From positions 496,001 through 560,000 of the forward strand of contig NZ_RBAK01000001.1 of the NCBI RefSeq assembly GCF_003626595.1: a stretch of 64,000 nt of DNA, given 5' to 3'. Each line of letters opens with the position of its first letter. Position 1 is the stretch's first letter. Both the position numbers and the translations under genes were made by a program. Under the pieces are notes generated by a model. The model was not told the DNA's origin. It was given only the letters and a program-made list of their open reading frames with translations, and ran no database searches. The stretch comes from Micromonospora endolithica. GTDB lineage: Bacteria; Actinomycetota; Actinomycetes; Mycobacteriales; Micromonosporaceae. Shown here piece after piece: positions 8,947 to 18,985 of the stretch.

Positions 8947-10578
8947 ATGTCCAACTACCTAGCTAAGAACAACGCCGCGGAGCAGGGGGCAGCGCCGAAG
9001 CGGCGCCGCAAGCTCTGGCTCGCCAGCGGCGTCGCCGGGCTCACCGGCGTGGTCAGCATCGCGGCGGTGGGCGTGGCCACCGGCGCCGGCGCGGTCGGCG
9101 TCGACGGCCTGAAGTGGTCCACCACCCAGCAGGTCGCCCTGGACGGCGACCAGGGCGCCGAGGGCCGGGACCGGGACCGGGACAAGGGCAACAAGGGCGC
9201 CAAGGACCACGAGTACGACAAGGACCGCGGGAAGGAGGTGCCCTGCGACTCCGACAAGCTGATCCAGGCCATCGTGTACGCCAACAACAACCACGGCGGC
9301 GTGCTGGAGCTGGCCAAGGACTGCACCTACACGCTGACCCGGCACGACGGCGAGGGCAACGGCCTGCCGGTGATCGAGCAGGACGTCACCCTCAAGGGGC
9401 ACGACACCAAGATCGTGCGGGACGCCACCGCCGAGTACTTCCGGATCCTCCACGTGGGCCGGGGCGGGAACCTCAAGCTCAAGGGCCTGACCATCAAGAA
9501 CGGCCAGACCCTCGAGCGTCGCGACCTGGCCCCGGTCACGCCGGAGTCGGTGTGGTCGCGGTACTCCAACTCGGTCGAGGCGACCCGCCTCGCCCAGGCC
9601 GGCAAGCCGTACCTCGAGGTGCTCCGCGCGGAGCCCAAGGGCGCGGCGGCGGCGAAGGCCGCGGCGGCCAAGGCCGGCGGTGTCGGCACCCTGGAGCAGC
9701 CGCAGGAGAACGACGGCGCCGGCATCCTGGTGCAGCCGGGCGGCACCGCCGAGATCGAGAAGAGCCACATCCTGGGCAACCAGTCCGGTGGCAGCGGCGG
9801 CGGTATCGCCAACTTCGGCAAGACCAGCCTGCACCACACCACCGTCGCGGAGAACACCGCGTTCTTCTTCGGCGGCGGCATCCTGAACGCCGGTGTGCTG
9901 AAGGTGTCCGAGTCCACCATCAAGGACAACGACGCCATCATCGGCGGCGGCGGCATCGCCAACGGCGCGCCGGGCATCTTCCGGGACGACGTCGAGGGCG
10001 GCACCGCCTGGATCGAGAAGACCGAGATCACCAGCAACGAGACGCTCGGCTTCGGTGGCGGCCTGCTCGACATCGAGGGCGACACCACGGTCAAGTACTC
10101 GAAGATCACCGACAACACCGCGGTGATCGCCGGCGGCGGCCTCGCGGCGGCCGACGAGAGCAACGTCGAACTGAAGGACGTCAAGGTCGCCAGCAACACC
10201 ACGGTCGGTGTGGGTGGCGGCATCGCGCTGGCCTTCGGTGCGATCGCGAACGTCGAGCACAGCGAGATCAAGGACAACAAGGCCGGGTTCTTCGGCGGCG
10301 GCGTCTTCACCCTCTTCGGTGAGGCGACGTTCCGGGACAGCGAGATCTCGGGCAACCGGGCGGTGGGTCCGATCGGCATCGGTGGCGGCATCTTCGCCGT
10401 CTTCAGCACGGTCGACCTGGACGACACCAAGGTGGCGCACAACTTCTCCACCATCCGGCCCGGCGGCGTGTTCAGCTTCGTCAGCGAGGTCAACGTGGAC
10501 GACAAGTCGGCCATCAAGGCCAACAAGCCGACCAACTGCCTGGGCACCGTGACCCCGGTGGAGAACTGCTTCGGCTGA
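8947..10578 (+). CDS. Secreted right-handed parallel beta-helix repeat protein (copy B)
   Basis: A tandem paralogue of the preceding gene, 543 residues. Its N-terminal hydrophobic segment (about 23-50, LWLASGVAGLTGVVSIAAVG) matches copy A nearly residue for residue, as do VPCDSDKLIQAIVYANNN, GLPVIEQDVTLKGHDTKIVR and the Gly-rich coils NQSGGSGGGIANFGKTS, FFFGGGILNAGVLKV and FGGGLLDIEGDTTVKYS. The long Ala/Pro/Lys insert of copy A is reduced to a short Ala/Lys stretch. ATG 8947 is set by homology to copy A; gagggcagaga is upstream. Both end in a Cys pair (PTNC...ENCFG), probably a disulfide. Function unknown; a cell-surface or extracellular role is inferred from export. Confidence 0.82.
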   Translation: MSNYLAKNNAAEQGAAPKRRRKLWLASGVAGLTGVVSIAAVGVATGAGAVGVDGLKWSTTQQVALDGDQGAEGRDRDRDKGNKGAKDHEYDKDRGKEVPCDSDKLIQAIVYANNNHGGVLELAKDCTYTLTRHDGEGNGLPVIEQDVTLKGHDTKIVRDATAEYFRILHVGRGGNLKLKGLTIKNGQTLERRDLAPVTPESVWSRYSNSVEATRLAQAGKPYLEVLRAEPKGAAAAKAAAAKAGGVGTLEQPQENDGAGILVQPGGTAEIEKSHILGNQSGGSGGGIANFGKTSLHHTTVAENTAFFFGGGILNAGVLKVSESTIKDNDAIIGGGGIANGAPGIFRDDVEGGTAWIEKTEITSNETLGFGGGLLDIEGDTTVKYSKITDNTAVIAGGGLAAADESNVELKDVKVASNTTVGVGGGIALAFGAIANVEHSEIKDNKAGFFGGGVFTLFGEATFRDSEISGNRAVGPIGIGGGIFAVFSTVDLDDTKVAHNFSTIRPGGVFSFVSEVNVDDKSAIKANKPTNCLGTVTPVENCFG

Positions 10579-10605
10579 TCACCGTCGGATGTTCCACCCG
10601 GAACC

Positions 10606-10646
10606 GGCCCGGCCCCCCTCCGCAGGACGCGGAGGGGGGCCGGGCC
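10606..10646. terminator. Bidirectional terminator between beta-helix gene B and amylase-pullulanase
   Basis: Perfect 18-bp inverted repeat: ggcccggcccccctccgc at 10606-10623 and its complement at 10629-10646, loop aggac. It lies between two convergent genes (stops at 10578 and 10657). Confidence 0.85.
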
Positions 10647-10656
10647 CGGGTAGTGG

Positions 10657-13600
10657 CTACCGCTGCACGAAGACCGCGACGCTACGGGCCGGCACCCGGA
10701 AGGTGCCGGTCGACGCGTCGAACGAGGCCGTCCGCAGCACCGGGTCGGCGCTGTCGCGCAGCACCGGGTGCAGCGCCACGTCCGCGCCGCGCAGCCCGCC
10801 GAGGCGCTGGGTGGCCGCCTCCGGAGTGGCGTTGAAGACGACCGTCACCGACTTCCACCGCCGGTCCAGGCCGCGACCGTCCAGCGTCATGGTGAGTACG
10901 CCGGGCGTCTCCGCCGTGCCGGACAGCGGGAAGGCGACCCGCTTCTGCACCTGCTCGGCCGTGCTGAGCCCGAACACCGGCGAGGACGCCCGGATCTTCA
11001 GCAGCTCGGCGTACCGGGCGTTGGTGGTGTCGATCGCCGCGCAGTCCGGCACCAGGCTCTTGTCGGCCAGCAGCGGCTTGGCGTACGGCCACTTGTCCTT
11101 GTTGTCCTGCTCCGGCGGGAGGCCGATGCCGAACCCGTTGCCCTGGGCACAGTCCCAGCGGATCTGGTTGAACCAGTCCCCCGAGTTGTACGAGTTGCGG
11201 TCCAGCGACTTCGAACGCAACCGCTCGGTGCCGGTGGTGACGAACCCGGTGCCCTGTCCCAGTACGGCCGTGCCGAGCGCGAGCACCTGCATCCGGGCCC
11301 GGTCGGCCATCGGCGTGTCCTGCGGCAGCTTGTACGCCAGCGCGTCGTACAGGATCTCGTTGTCGTGCGCGTCGACGTAGGTGACCGCCTCGCCCGGCGC
11401 GGCGGTGTAGCCGGCCGGGGAGCCGTTGTAGTCGACCTGGGCGCCGGTGACCCGCTTGCCCGACGAGTCGGTGAAGCGGTAGCCGGCCAGGTTTCCGGTC
11501 AGCCCGACCTTGATCAGGTCGTGCTGGTGCAGCAGCCGGGCGCGCTGCGCGGCGGCGTCCCCGTTGATCTCGTCACCGTTGGGATCGGTGAGCAGACCCG
11601 AGGCGAAGCCCTGCACCCGCGGGTTGGCGTCGAAGGGGCCGCCGCCGCGTACCGCGTCGCGGAGCCGGTCGTTGAAGGTGCCGATGCCGGTGCCGGCCAT
11701 GTTGGCCTGGGTGGCCTGGACGAACCGGGCGTCGTTGGCGACCTCGCCGAAGTTCCACCCCTCGCCGTAGAGCAGGATCGACTTGCCGTCGACGCCGTCC
11801 CGGGCCAGCGTGAGCTTGTCCAGCGCCTTGCGGACGGCCAGGATGTTCGCCTTCGGGTGGTGGCCCATCAGGTCGAACCGGAAGCCGTCCACCTTGTACG
11901 CCTTGGCCCAGGTGACCAGCGACTCCACCACCAGCTTGCCCATCATCGCGTGTTCCGGAGCGGTGTTGGCGCAGCAGGTCGAGTTGGCGACCGTGCCGTC
12001 CTCCAGCAGGCGGTGGTAGTAGCCGGGCACCACCTGGTCGAGCACCGACTTCGGGTCCGCGCCGGAGGCCGAGGTGTGGTTGTAGACGACGTCCATCACC
12101 ACCCGCATGCCGGCGGTGTTGACCCCGGCGACCATCTGCCGGAACTCGGTGGTCCGCGCAGCGCCCGTCGGGTCGACCGCGTAGCCGCCCTCCGGCACCG
12201 TGTAGTGCAGCGGGTCGTACCCCCAGTTGTAGCCGTCGGTGTCGGCCACCGCGGCGATGCACTTCTGCTGCTCGTCGGAGTCCGGCGGCAGCTTCGCCAG
12301 GTCACAGGCGGGCTGCCGCTGGTCTGCCCGACGCTCGGGGATGGTGGCGAAGTCGAACGCCGGCAGCAGGTGCAGGTGGGTGACCCCGGCGTCGCCGAGG
12401 CCCTTGAGGTGCTTCATCCCGGCGGTGGCCGGGTCGGTGAAGGCGAGGAACGTGCCCCGCCGCTCCGCCGGGACGGTGTCGTCGGCGACGGAGAAGTCCC
12501 GCACCGACAGTTCCGAGATCTGCACCTTGGTCGACGGCACCGCCGCCGGCTTGCGCAGCCGGTCCCAGCCGGCCGGCTTCAGCGCCGGGTCGGTCAGGTC
12601 GACGATCTGGCTGTGCGTGGAGTTCGGCGCCAGCGCCACCGAGTAGGGGTCGGTGACCGCCGCCGTGACGACCTTCTGCGCGGCCGGCTGCCACGCCTGC
12701 ACCTGGTAGCGGTAGTACTTACCGGCCCAGGCCCGGCTGCCCCGCACCGACCAGACACCGGTCCGGTCGTTGCGGCTCATCGCCACCGTCTTCGGCTGCC
12801 CGGTGGGCGAGTCGAAGAGTTCGAGCGACACCGTCCGGGCGGTGGGCGCCCACACCGCGAGGGTGGGCACCCCGCCGGCGAACGTCGGCCCGAGCCGCGC
12901 CTGCGTCGCCGCCGGGTACACGTCGTCGAGCACACCGGGGATCTGCACGCCGGTGGCGGCGAGCAGGCCACCCTCGGCGTCCCGCTCGGTCACCACGAGC
13001 TGCCCGCGCAGCGCCGCCGGGACCTTCGCCAGGGCCTGCCGGTCCAGGGTCAGGCTCTGGTACGCCCACAGGTGCGGGAACCTCGCGCGCTGGGCCTCGG
13101 TCAGCCCGTTGCGCTGGGCCCGCAGCGGGAGAGTGGTGTACGTCCCGGTCAGCTCGCCGTCGGCCACGGTGATCCCGCCGGCCGGGGCGACCGCCAGGGC
13201 GTACGTCTTGCCGTCGGTCGGGCCGGTCTGCCAGGCGACGGTGGACCGGTCGATCCAGTGCGCCTTCTGCTTCGTGACGTCGAGGTCCTTGGCGGTGCCG
13301 GTGGTGGTGCCGGGCAGCAGCCGTCCCCGGGTGCCGCCGAGCAGCCACACCTCGCGCCCGGCGCTGGCGAAGTCCAGCCGCTGGTCCTCGGGCAGGTCCT
13401 TCTCGTCGCCCTTGTGGATGATGTAGCTCAGGCCGGTCGCACCGGCCGACAGCGGCACCTCGAAGACCGCGCCGAAGGCGTCGGTCCGCGCGGGCAGCAG
13501 GGGCTTGGCCCAGTCGGTCGGGTTGGCGGCGCCGTCCCACAGGTGCAGACCCCAGCCGTCGTAGTTGCCGTCGGCCCGGCGGTAGTGCAGCACCGCCGTC

Positions 13601-16158
13601 CCGTCGGCTACCGGCGGGGCCGGCTCACCGGCGGCCGCCTCGCGGGTCGGGTGGATGGTCGGGTCGCCCTGCTTGAGCCAGACCTCGCCGGTCTGCGTCA
13701 CGTCGACCGTACGGTCCTGGTCGACGTCCTTGTTCCCGTCCTTGTCGACCACCAGGAACCCGACCGACTTCGCGCCCGGCTTGAGCTTCACCCAGGCGAA
13801 CCGGCCGTAGGAGTCCTCACCGGCGAACGGCTGTCCCTTGGGCCACTCGGTGACGTACGCCGGGTCGATGTCGCCCCAGGCGTAGAGGCCCCAGTCGTCG
13901 TACCCGCCGGCCGGCCGCTGGTAGTGCACCACCAGCCAGTCGCGGGACTGCCCCTGCTCCGGGGTGCCGACCGCGGCGGTGGAGCGGGCGGTGGCGGTAC
14001 GCCCCTTGCCGTCCCGGACCACCGCCTTGTACTCGACCTTCGTGCCACCGGCCAGGCCGGTCAGGTCGTGGTGCACTGTGTACGGCGCGCGGTCGGCGGA
14101 GCCGAGCAGAGTCCACCTGCCGCCGGCGACCCGGGCGGCGAACGTGACGGTGGCCAGCGGGTCACCGGTCACCTGGGCGGTGACCGCGGCCCGGGTGGCG
14201 ACCGGCGCGTCGGTCTGCGGGGCGCTGATGCTGATCGTCGGCTTGGCCGTCGGAGCGGCGATCGGCGTGCCGGCCCGGTGCACCACCGCGGACAGCGGCG
14301 GCACGGTCAGGGTGAGCTTGCCGTCGGCGGCGGCGACCGGCTTGGCGGTGCCGCCGTAGATGCCGGTGAAGGTGGCGCCGGCCGACCAGGTGTCCACGGT
14401 GACAGTCTGCGGGGTGTCCGCGTTGTTCACCGCGACCACGTACTCGGTGCGCTGCTTCGGATCCACCCGGGAGGCGGCGAAGACGCCCGGGCCGTCGGCG
14501 GCGTGCCGGGTGACCTGGACGCCGTCGCGCAGCGCCGGGTGGGCCTGGCGCAGCTTGCCCAGCTCGGCGATGGCCCGGTAGAGCGGGTGCCCGGTGTCGA
14601 ACTGGTCGACGGCGTGCGTGCGGTCGGTGCCCAGCAGGTCGTCGTCGAGGTAGTCGGGGGTCTTGGAGGCGAACATGTCCTGCCGCGCGTCCTTGTCCCC
14701 GCCGGGGCCGGTGAAGCCCTGCTCGTCACCGGAGTAGACCACCGGCTGACCGCGGGTGAGGAACATCAGCTCGTGGGCGAGCTGGTCACGCCGCAGGTGG
14801 GTGGCCGGGTCGGTGCCGCCGGAGGCGATGAAGGAGCCGATCCGGCCCATGTCGTGGTTGCCGAGGAAGGTGGGCAGCCGACCGGCGTCGGTGTCCCGCG
14901 CGGCGTAGAGGTCGTCGCGGGCGTACACGTCGGCGAGCGCCTTGGCGGAGCCGCCACCGGCGGTGTAGCCGCGCGCCGCCTCCTGGAAGGAGAAGTCCAG
15001 GGTGGCGGGCAGGCCGCCGCGCCGCACGTAGGTGGAGGCGACCTCCTGGTCGGAGCTGTAGACCTCGCCGAACATGAAGAAGTCCTTCTTGCCGGCACGC
15101 TCGGCGGTGCGCTCGATGCCCTGGCTGAACTGCGGCCAGAAGTCGAGGTTCACGTGCTTCACCGTGTCCAGCCGGAAACCGTCGACGCCGGTCTTGGCGA
15201 TCCAGTCGCCGTAGACCTTGGTCAGCCCGCGCACCACCTCGGGACGCTCGGTCCACAGGTCGTCGAGGCCGAAGAAGTCGCCGTACTCGCTGTTCTCACC
15301 GGCGAAGGTGGAGTCGCCCCGGTTGTGGTACATGGTCGGGTCGTTGAGCCACGCCGGGACCTTGACCTTCGCGTCGGCCGGGGTGGCGAAGGTCGGGGTG
15401 TACGGGAAGGACGTGGTGTCCACGTCCGGGAAGTCCCGGGTCCCGTCGGCGTAGTTGCGGTCCTCGAAGGCCCGCCCCCGCGCGTCGGTGTACGGCGAGG
15501 TCTTCTTGTCCACGTAGGTGTAGGTGTCCTCGGCGTACTTGATCACGTCAGCGGTGTGGTTGACGATCACGTCGAGGTAGACCTTGATGCCGCGCCGGTG
15601 CGCGAGCTTGACCAGCTTCTTCAGGTCCTCGTTGCTGCCGAAGTGCGGGTCGACCTGGGTGAAGTCGGTGATCCAGTAGCCGTGGTAGCCGGCCGACACG
15701 TCGTCGCCGGTGCCCTGCACGGGGCGGTTCTTGAAGACCGGGGCGAGCCAGATGGCGGTGGTGCCCATGCCCTCGATGTAGTCGAGGCGGTCCATCACGC
15801 CCTTGAGGTCGCCACCGTGGTAGAAGCCCTTGTCCTTCGGGTCGAGACCGGTCTTGAGCCGGTCACCGGACAGGCCGCCCCGGTCGTTGCGCGGGTCGCC
15901 GTTGGCGAACCGGTCGGGCAGGACGAAGTAGAACTGCTCGGCCTTCGCCTTGTTGTCGGCGGCCTTCAGCAGTGCGTCGGCGGACGGCTCGGAGCGCCAC
16001 TGGGTGGCGCCGGCGGCGGCGAGCGGGTCGGTCACCGCCGTACGCGCGCTGGCGTCGGCGCTGATCTGGTTCACGGCGACCGGGGCGCCGACGAGGGTGA
16101 GGGTGAGCAGGGAGACGAGGGCTAGCCAGGCCTTGCGCGGTGTGGGCGGCGGTTTCAT
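10657..16158 (-). CDS. Secreted bifunctional alpha-amylase / pullulanase
   Basis: An 1833-residue exported enzyme that should cleave both alpha-1,4 and alpha-1,6 bonds of starch, glycogen or pullulan. Residues 1-40 form a signal peptide ([21 protein letters not shown]). The first GH13 domain carries [12 protein letters not shown] (about 324), the acid Glu in MFGEVYSSD (about 362) and FLGNHDMGR (about 435). Two pullulanase-associated domains follow ([20 protein letters not shown] near 743, [19 protein letters not shown] near 856), then a CBM48-like region and a second GH13 of pullulanase type with [10 protein letters not shown] (about 1310), [12 protein letters not shown] (about 1424), [11 protein letters not shown] (about 1466) and [13 protein letters not shown] (about 1596). 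gaggaagg precedes ATG 16158. The upstream TTGCA sites suggest maltose-type control. Confidence 0.93.
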   Translation of the reverse strand: MKPPPTPRKAWLALVSLLTLTLVGAPVAVNQISADASARTAVTDPLAAAGATQWRSEPSADALLKAADNKAKAEQFYFVLPDRFANGDPRNDRGGLSGDRLKTGLDPKDKGFYHGGDLKGVMDRLDYIEGMGTTAIWLAPVFKNRPVQGTGDDVSAGYHGYWITDFTQVDPHFGSNEDLKKLVKLAHRRGIKVYLDVIVNHTADVIKYAEDTYTYVDKKTSPYTDARGRAFEDRNYADGTRDFPDVDTTSFPYTPTFATPADAKVKVPAWLNDPTMYHNRGDSTFAGENSEYGDFFGLDDLWTERPEVVRGLTKVYGDWIAKTGVDGFRLDTVKHVNLDFWPQFSQGIERTAERAGKKDFFMFGEVYSSDQEVASTYVRRGGLPATLDFSFQEAARGYTAGGGSAKALADVYARDDLYAARDTDAGRLPTFLGNHDMGRIGSFIASGGTDPATHLRRDQLAHELMFLTRGQPVVYSGDEQGFTGPGGDKDARQDMFASKTPDYLDDDLLGTDRTHAVDQFDTGHPLYRAIAELGKLRQAHPALRDGVQVTRHAADGPGVFAASRVDPKQRTEYVVAVNNADTPQTVTVDTWSAGATFTGIYGGTAKPVAAADGKLTLTVPPLSAVVHRAGTPIAAPTAKPTISISAPQTDAPVATRAAVTAQVTGDPLATVTFAARVAGGRWTLLGSADRAPYTVHHDLTGLAGGTKVEYKAVVRDGKGRTATARSTAAVGTPEQGQSRDWLVVHYQRPAGGYDDWGLYAWGDIDPAYVTEWPKGQPFAGEDSYGRFAWVKLKPGAKSVGFLVVDKDGNKDVDQDRTVDVTQTGEVWLKQGDPTIHPTREAAAGEPAPPVADGTAVLHYRRADGNYDGWGLHLWDGAANPTDWAKPLLPARTDAFGAVFEVPLSAGATGLSYIIHKGDEKDLPEDQRLDFASAGREVWLLGGTRGRLLPGTTTGTAKDLDVTKQKAHWIDRSTVAWQTGPTDGKTYALAVAPAGGITVADGELTGTYTTLPLRAQRNGLTEAQRARFPHLWAYQSLTLDRQALAKVPAALRGQLVVTERDAEGGLLAATGVQIPGVLDDVYPAATQARLGPTFAGGVPTLAVWAPTARTVSLELFDSPTGQPKTVAMSRNDRTGVWSVRGSRAWAGKYYRYQVQAWQPAAQKVVTAAVTDPYSVALAPNSTHSQIVDLTDPALKPAGWDRLRKPAAVPSTKVQISELSVRDFSVADDTVPAERRGTFLAFTDPATAGMKHLKGLGDAGVTHLHLLPAFDFATIPERRADQRQPACDLAKLPPDSDEQQKCIAAVADTDGYNWGYDPLHYTVPEGGYAVDPTGAARTTEFRQMVAGVNTAGMRVVMDVVYNHTSASGADPKSVLDQVVPGYYHRLLEDGTVANSTCCANTAPEHAMMGKLVVESLVTWAKAYKVDGFRFDLMGHHPKANILAVRKALDKLTLARDGVDGKSILLYGEGWNFGEVANDARFVQATQANMAGTGIGTFNDRLRDAVRGGGPFDANPRVQGFASGLLTDPNGDEINGDAAAQRARLLHQHDLIKVGLTGNLAGYRFTDSSGKRVTGAQVDYNGSPAGYTAAPGEAVTYVDAHDNEILYDALAYKLPQDTPMADRARMQVLALGTAVLGQGTGFVTTGTERLRSKSLDRNSYNSGDWFNQIRWDCAQGNGFGIGLPPEQDNKDKWPYAKPLLADKSLVPDCAAIDTTNARYAELLKIRASSPVFGLSTAEQVQKRVAFPLSGTAETPGVLTMTLDGRGLDRRWKSVTVVFNATPEAATQRLGGLRGADVALHPVLRDSADPVLRTASFDASTGTFRVPARSVAVFVQR

Positions 16159-16211
16159 CGACGGCCTTCCTCTGGTCGCTGATTCGCCCGCACGCTAGCC
16201 CTTGCCGAAAC

Positions 16212-16270
16212 ATTCTGCAATACCTTGCAAACAGAGTCGAAACAAAGCAGGCTGCTTGCAGTCGGCTTGC
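16212..16270 (-). promoter_or_regulatory. Probable promoter and MalR-like operator cluster of the amylase-pullulanase gene
   Basis: On the minus strand, TCGACT (16240-16235), 17 bases, then CAGAAT (16217-16212) makes a reasonable promoter 54 bases before the start codon. The spacer contains TTTGCAAGGTATTGCAG and the upstream flank CTGCAAGCAG (16260-16251), a cluster of TTGCA half-sites. LacI-type maltose regulators (MalR/Reg1) of Streptomyces bind TTGCA-rich repeats near amylase genes; assignment here is by analogy only. Confidence 0.5.
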
Positions 16271-16328
16271 GTCGCCGCACTCCCGATCCGTCCGGCGCGA
16301 GGGTCCACGCTGGACGCCCGTCCCGGCC

Positions 16329-17027
16329 TCAGCGGCAGGCCACGCCGTCCACGGTGCAGCGCGCCGGACGGCTGTCCGCCTGTTCGAGGTGGAATCGCAA
16401 CGGCACCGAGCCACCCGCCGCCACGTCGACACCGCTGCGGTACGTGAAGCCGTCCCGGGTGGTGGTCAACGTGCCCTGCGGCGCGCCCTCCACCCACGCG
16501 GTCACGACCCGCCCGCCGGGGAAGCTGAGCGCGGCGGTCCAGCCACGATCCGTCCGCGCGGTGTTGCTGATCAGCACCTCGCCGATGAACCCACCGTGGA
16601 AGGAGTCCACCACCCGGTACCGTCCGGTCACCGCCGGCGGTGGCACGGGGGCGGCCGGTCGCACCGACGGCGTGCCGGCCGCGCCACCGGAGACCGGCGG
16701 TGACGGCGTGGGCACGACGGTCGGGGCAGTGCTCGGCAGGACCGTGGAGCGCGGCGACAACCCGGGCCGCACCGGCCCGGTCGGTGCCACCGTCGGGACG
16801 CCGGTGGGAGCGTCGGCGTCGACCGACGGGGAGTACTCGGGCAGCACCATCGGCGGCGCGGGGTCCGGTCGCGGTCCGCCGTCGGGGTGCCGTCCCCGGT
16901 ACGCGCCCAGCGCCACGACCAGCAGCACCACCATCACCACGACGCCGATCGACACGACCACCCACGGTGAGGACGCGATGGCGGTGTTGGTGGGCGAGGA
17001 CCGGGGGGCTCGACGCGTGCCGGACAT
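16329..17027 (-). CDS. Membrane-anchored protein with C-terminal CBM2-like domain
   Basis: A 232-residue protein: a short cytoplasmic N-terminus, one membrane segment (about 22-43, VVVSIGVVVMVVLLVVALGA), a long Pro/Thr/Ser/Val-rich linker (about 45-130) and a CBM2-like domain from about 132 (VTGRYRVVDSFHGGFIGEVL). The latter has the pattern GWTAALSFPGGRVVTAWVEG and two Cys near the end (RCTVDGVACR). This topology displays a carbohydrate-binding module outside the membrane without any catalytic domain. It is a paralogue of the next gene and sits beside the amylase, suggesting polysaccharide sensing or attachment, but this is inference. ATG 17027 follows aggaggg closely. Confidence 0.75.
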   Translation of the reverse strand: MSGTRRAPRSSPTNTAIASSPWVVVSIGVVVMVVLLVVALGAYRGRHPDGGPRPDPAPPMVLPEYSPSVDADAPTGVPTVAPTGPVRPGLSPRSTVLPSTAPTVVPTPSPPVSGGAAGTPSVRPAAPVPPPAVTGRYRVVDSFHGGFIGEVLISNTARTDRGWTAALSFPGGRVVTAWVEGAPQGTLTTTRDGFTYRSGVDVAAGGSVPLRFHLEQADSRPARCTVDGVACR

Positions 17028-17104
17028 GTCCCTCCTCAGCGGGTTGTCCGGGAAGCGTAGCGAGCAGCGGCCATGTCGGACAGTGCCGCCGGCTGACCGT
17101 GCCG

Positions 17105-17776
17105 TCAGCCGATCGTGCAGTCGGCCCCGTTCACCGTGCAGCTGTCCGGGCGGTCCCAGGTGCCGTACCGGTTGACCCGCACGGACACCACCTCACTGTC
17201 GCCACCGTCGAGCGGTCGGCTGCCGCGCAGCACGTACGAGCCGGTGCCGTCGGCCGAGACGGAGATCCCGGACTCCGCGGACGCCTGGAGGCCCCGGAGG
17301 TCGCCGCTGAAGTAGAACTCCACCCGCCACTCCTGTGGCCGGTCGGCGTCGTTGCGGACCAGCAGTTCCACCTCGAACGACCAGCGATCGTCGTCCTGCA
17401 CCCGGTACCGCGCGGTCACCCCCGCCGGGGCGGCGTCGCCCGGTGCTCCGGTGGTCGCCCTCGGTGCCGGGGAGCGGGGCGCGGACGGCGACGGGGGGTC
17501 GACCCGACGGGTCGACGACGCGGCGGCGGGCCGGGACGGGGTCGGTCGGTCGGTGGGCCCGGTGGTCGGCCCGGGGGTGGTCACGAGCGTCGGCAGGAGC
17601 AGCGGTGGCGCGGGTGGCGGTGCCGCCTGCCGCTCCGAGCCGCGGAACGACAGCAGGGCCACCAGCAGGAACCCGACCAGCAGCGCGACGCCGAGCAGCA
17701 CGACCACCCAGGGCGCCGAGGCCAGCGCCCGGGAGACCGCCCGGTCACCGGGGTCGCCGGTGGGTTGCACCGCCAT
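17105..17776 (-). CDS. Membrane-anchored protein with C-terminal CBM2-like domain (paralogue)
   Basis: A 223-residue paralogue of the gene just downstream, with the same build: membrane segment (about 24-45, WVVVLLGVALLVGFLLVALL), Pro/Thr-rich linker, and a C-terminal domain VTARYRVQDDDRWSFEVELL...EWRVEFYFSGDLRG ending in CTVNGADCTIG. The beta-sandwich pattern is CBM2-like but more diverged; some binding-face aromatics are not obvious, so carbohydrate binding is uncertain. The two genes are in the same direction 77 bp apart and probably arose by tandem duplication. Confidence 0.72.
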   Translation of the reverse strand: MAVQPTGDPGDRAVSRALASAPWVVVLLGVALLVGFLLVALLSFRGSERQAAPPPAPPLLLPTLVTTPGPTTGPTDRPTPSRPAAASSTRRVDPPSPSAPRSPAPRATTGAPGDAAPAGVTARYRVQDDDRWSFEVELLVRNDADRPQEWRVEFYFSGDLRGLQASAESGISVSADGTGSYVLRGSRPLDGGDSEVVSVRVNRYGTWDRPDSCTVNGADCTIG

Positions 17777-17864
17777 GAGGTCCCCCCTCGACGCAGCCGA
17801 CGCGCAAACCTAGCAACCCGTCCCGCGATGCGGAATCAGCGATCCGGCCCCCCGTCGCCGGCCG

Positions 17865-18254
17865 TCAGCCGGTGCGCAGGACCGTGCAGATGACCGGCCC
17901 GTCGTCGGTGCCACGCAGCAGGTAGCGGTATCGCTCGCCGGGCACCCGACAGCCCTGGCTGTCGAGGAACTCCCACTCGACGGCCACCATCGTCAGCAGC
18001 GCGGAGACCGGCTGCACGTCCTCGATCGCGGCGTGCGCCGCCACCAGTTCCCGCTCCTGGTAGTCCGGCGCGGCGCCCACGAAGGACAGCGCGACCGCGG
18101 CCGGGGAGGTGAACGAGAAGCTGTAGGTGTCGGCGACCACCAGCCCGGGCAGCGCGTAGCAGCCCGCGATGGCCGGTATGTCGCCGACGGTCAGGGCCAC
18201 CCCGTACCGGTCGAAGAAGTCGGTCAGCATGTCCAGGTCGGTGGAGGCTGTCAC
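17865..18254 (-). CDS. NTF2-like small protein of unknown function
   Basis: A 129-residue protein with an N-terminal helix (LDMLTDFFDRYGVALTVGD), IPAIAGCYALPGLVVAD and a C-terminal sheet (ALLTMVAVEWEFLDSQGCRV, ERYRYLLRGTDDGPVICTVL) that fits an NTF2-like fold. No active-site signature is visible. The start is GTG 18254 without a clear ribosome site. It could be co-transcribed with the gene at 18292-18966, which reads the same way 37 bp upstream. Confidence 0.65.
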   Translation of the reverse strand: MTASTDLDMLTDFFDRYGVALTVGDIPAIAGCYALPGLVVADTYSFSFTSPAAVALSFVGAAPDYQERELVAAHAAIEDVQPVSALLTMVAVEWEFLDSQGCRVPGERYRYLLRGTDDGPVICTVLRTG

Positions 18255-18291
18255 GACGCATGCAATTGCCGGGCGGCCGCCGGGCCAAACC

Positions 18292-18966
18292 TCACCGCGG
18301 CGGTATCCGTACCTCGATCTCGGCGCCGAGCCGGGCGTCGCGGGCCAGGCCGAGGTCGTCGCCGCTCCAGAACCGCCCCGGGTCGTACCAGTTGGGCCGG
18401 CGCCCGGCGGGCAGCAGCCCCATCGCCTCGTAGGTCACGGCCACCACCTCGGCACAGTAGGCCGTCTCCAGGGCCTGGTCCCGGGTCGGCGTGTCCGTGC
18501 GGTCACGCTCCCGGCCCCGGCCGGGCAGCGCCGGGACCCGGATCGCCGGCGTCCGGCCGCGCAGCCAGCGCCAGGCGAGCTGGGCGGTGGACGGGAACGG
18601 GGTGCCGTCCAGGCGCGCGATGGTCCGCAGCACCGACCGTTCCATCTCGGCGTCGGCCGGCGGGTCCAGTTGGCGCAACCAGGCCCGCTGGCCGTACCGG
18701 TTGGCCCAGACGCAGACCGCGTCCCGCAGGTCGTGCAGTTGGACGCCGCGCTGGTGGGTGCCCGACCACAGGTCGGGCAGGGACCGGCCCAGTTCGGCGT
18801 GCCACATCAGCGGTGGCATGTCGTCGAGCACCACGGCCATGCCGACGTGGTTGACCGGGCTGTTGGTGGTGAACTGGATGGCCCGGTCCGGCACGCTGCG
18901 ACCGCGGAACACCCACACGTCGCCGGTCCGGGTCAGGTCGACGGCCTCGTCCAGACTGATGCTCAT
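18292..18966 (-). CDS. Permuted papain-fold (NlpC/P60, YiiX-like) protein
   Basis: A 224-residue protein that begins GDVWVFRGRSVPDRAIQF, then VNHVGMAVVLDD...WHAELG with the catalytic-type His before the Cys, which appears late in AYCAEVVAVTYEAMG. His-before-Cys is the hallmark of circularly permuted NlpC/P60-like amidases or lipid hydrolases. No signal peptide is seen, so a cytoplasmic amidase or lipid/peptide hydrolase is suggested without a known substrate. ATG 18966 lies 8 bases after TAGGGT, fitting a leaderless mRNA. Confidence 0.7.
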   Translation of the reverse strand: MSISLDEAVDLTRTGDVWVFRGRSVPDRAIQFTTNSPVNHVGMAVVLDDMPPLMWHAELGRSLPDLWSGTHQRGVQLHDLRDAVCVWANRYGQRAWLRQLDPPADAEMERSVLRTIARLDGTPFPSTAQLAWRWLRGRTPAIRVPALPGRGRERDRTDTPTRDQALETAYCAEVVAVTYEAMGLLPAGRRPNWYDPGRFWSGDDLGLARDARLGAEIEVRIPPR

Positions 18967-18973
18967 GAGCGTC

Positions 18974-18980
18974 TACCCTA
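18974..18980. promoter_or_regulatory. Overlapping divergent -10 boxes (taccctA)
   Basis: The 7 bases taccctA contain TACCCT reading right (18974-18979) and TAGGGT reading left (18980-18975). Each is a TAnnnT box, 6 and 8 bases from the start codons at 18986 (+) and 18966 (-). Recognisable -35 boxes are weak. Confidence 0.5.
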
Positions 18981-18985
18981 TGCGG

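Noticed and set aside
10768-16125. A 1785-codon open frame on the plus strand
   Set aside because: It is the antisense shadow of the amylase-pullulanase gene; its translation is low-complexity Val/Arg/Gly/Leu sequence with no domain.
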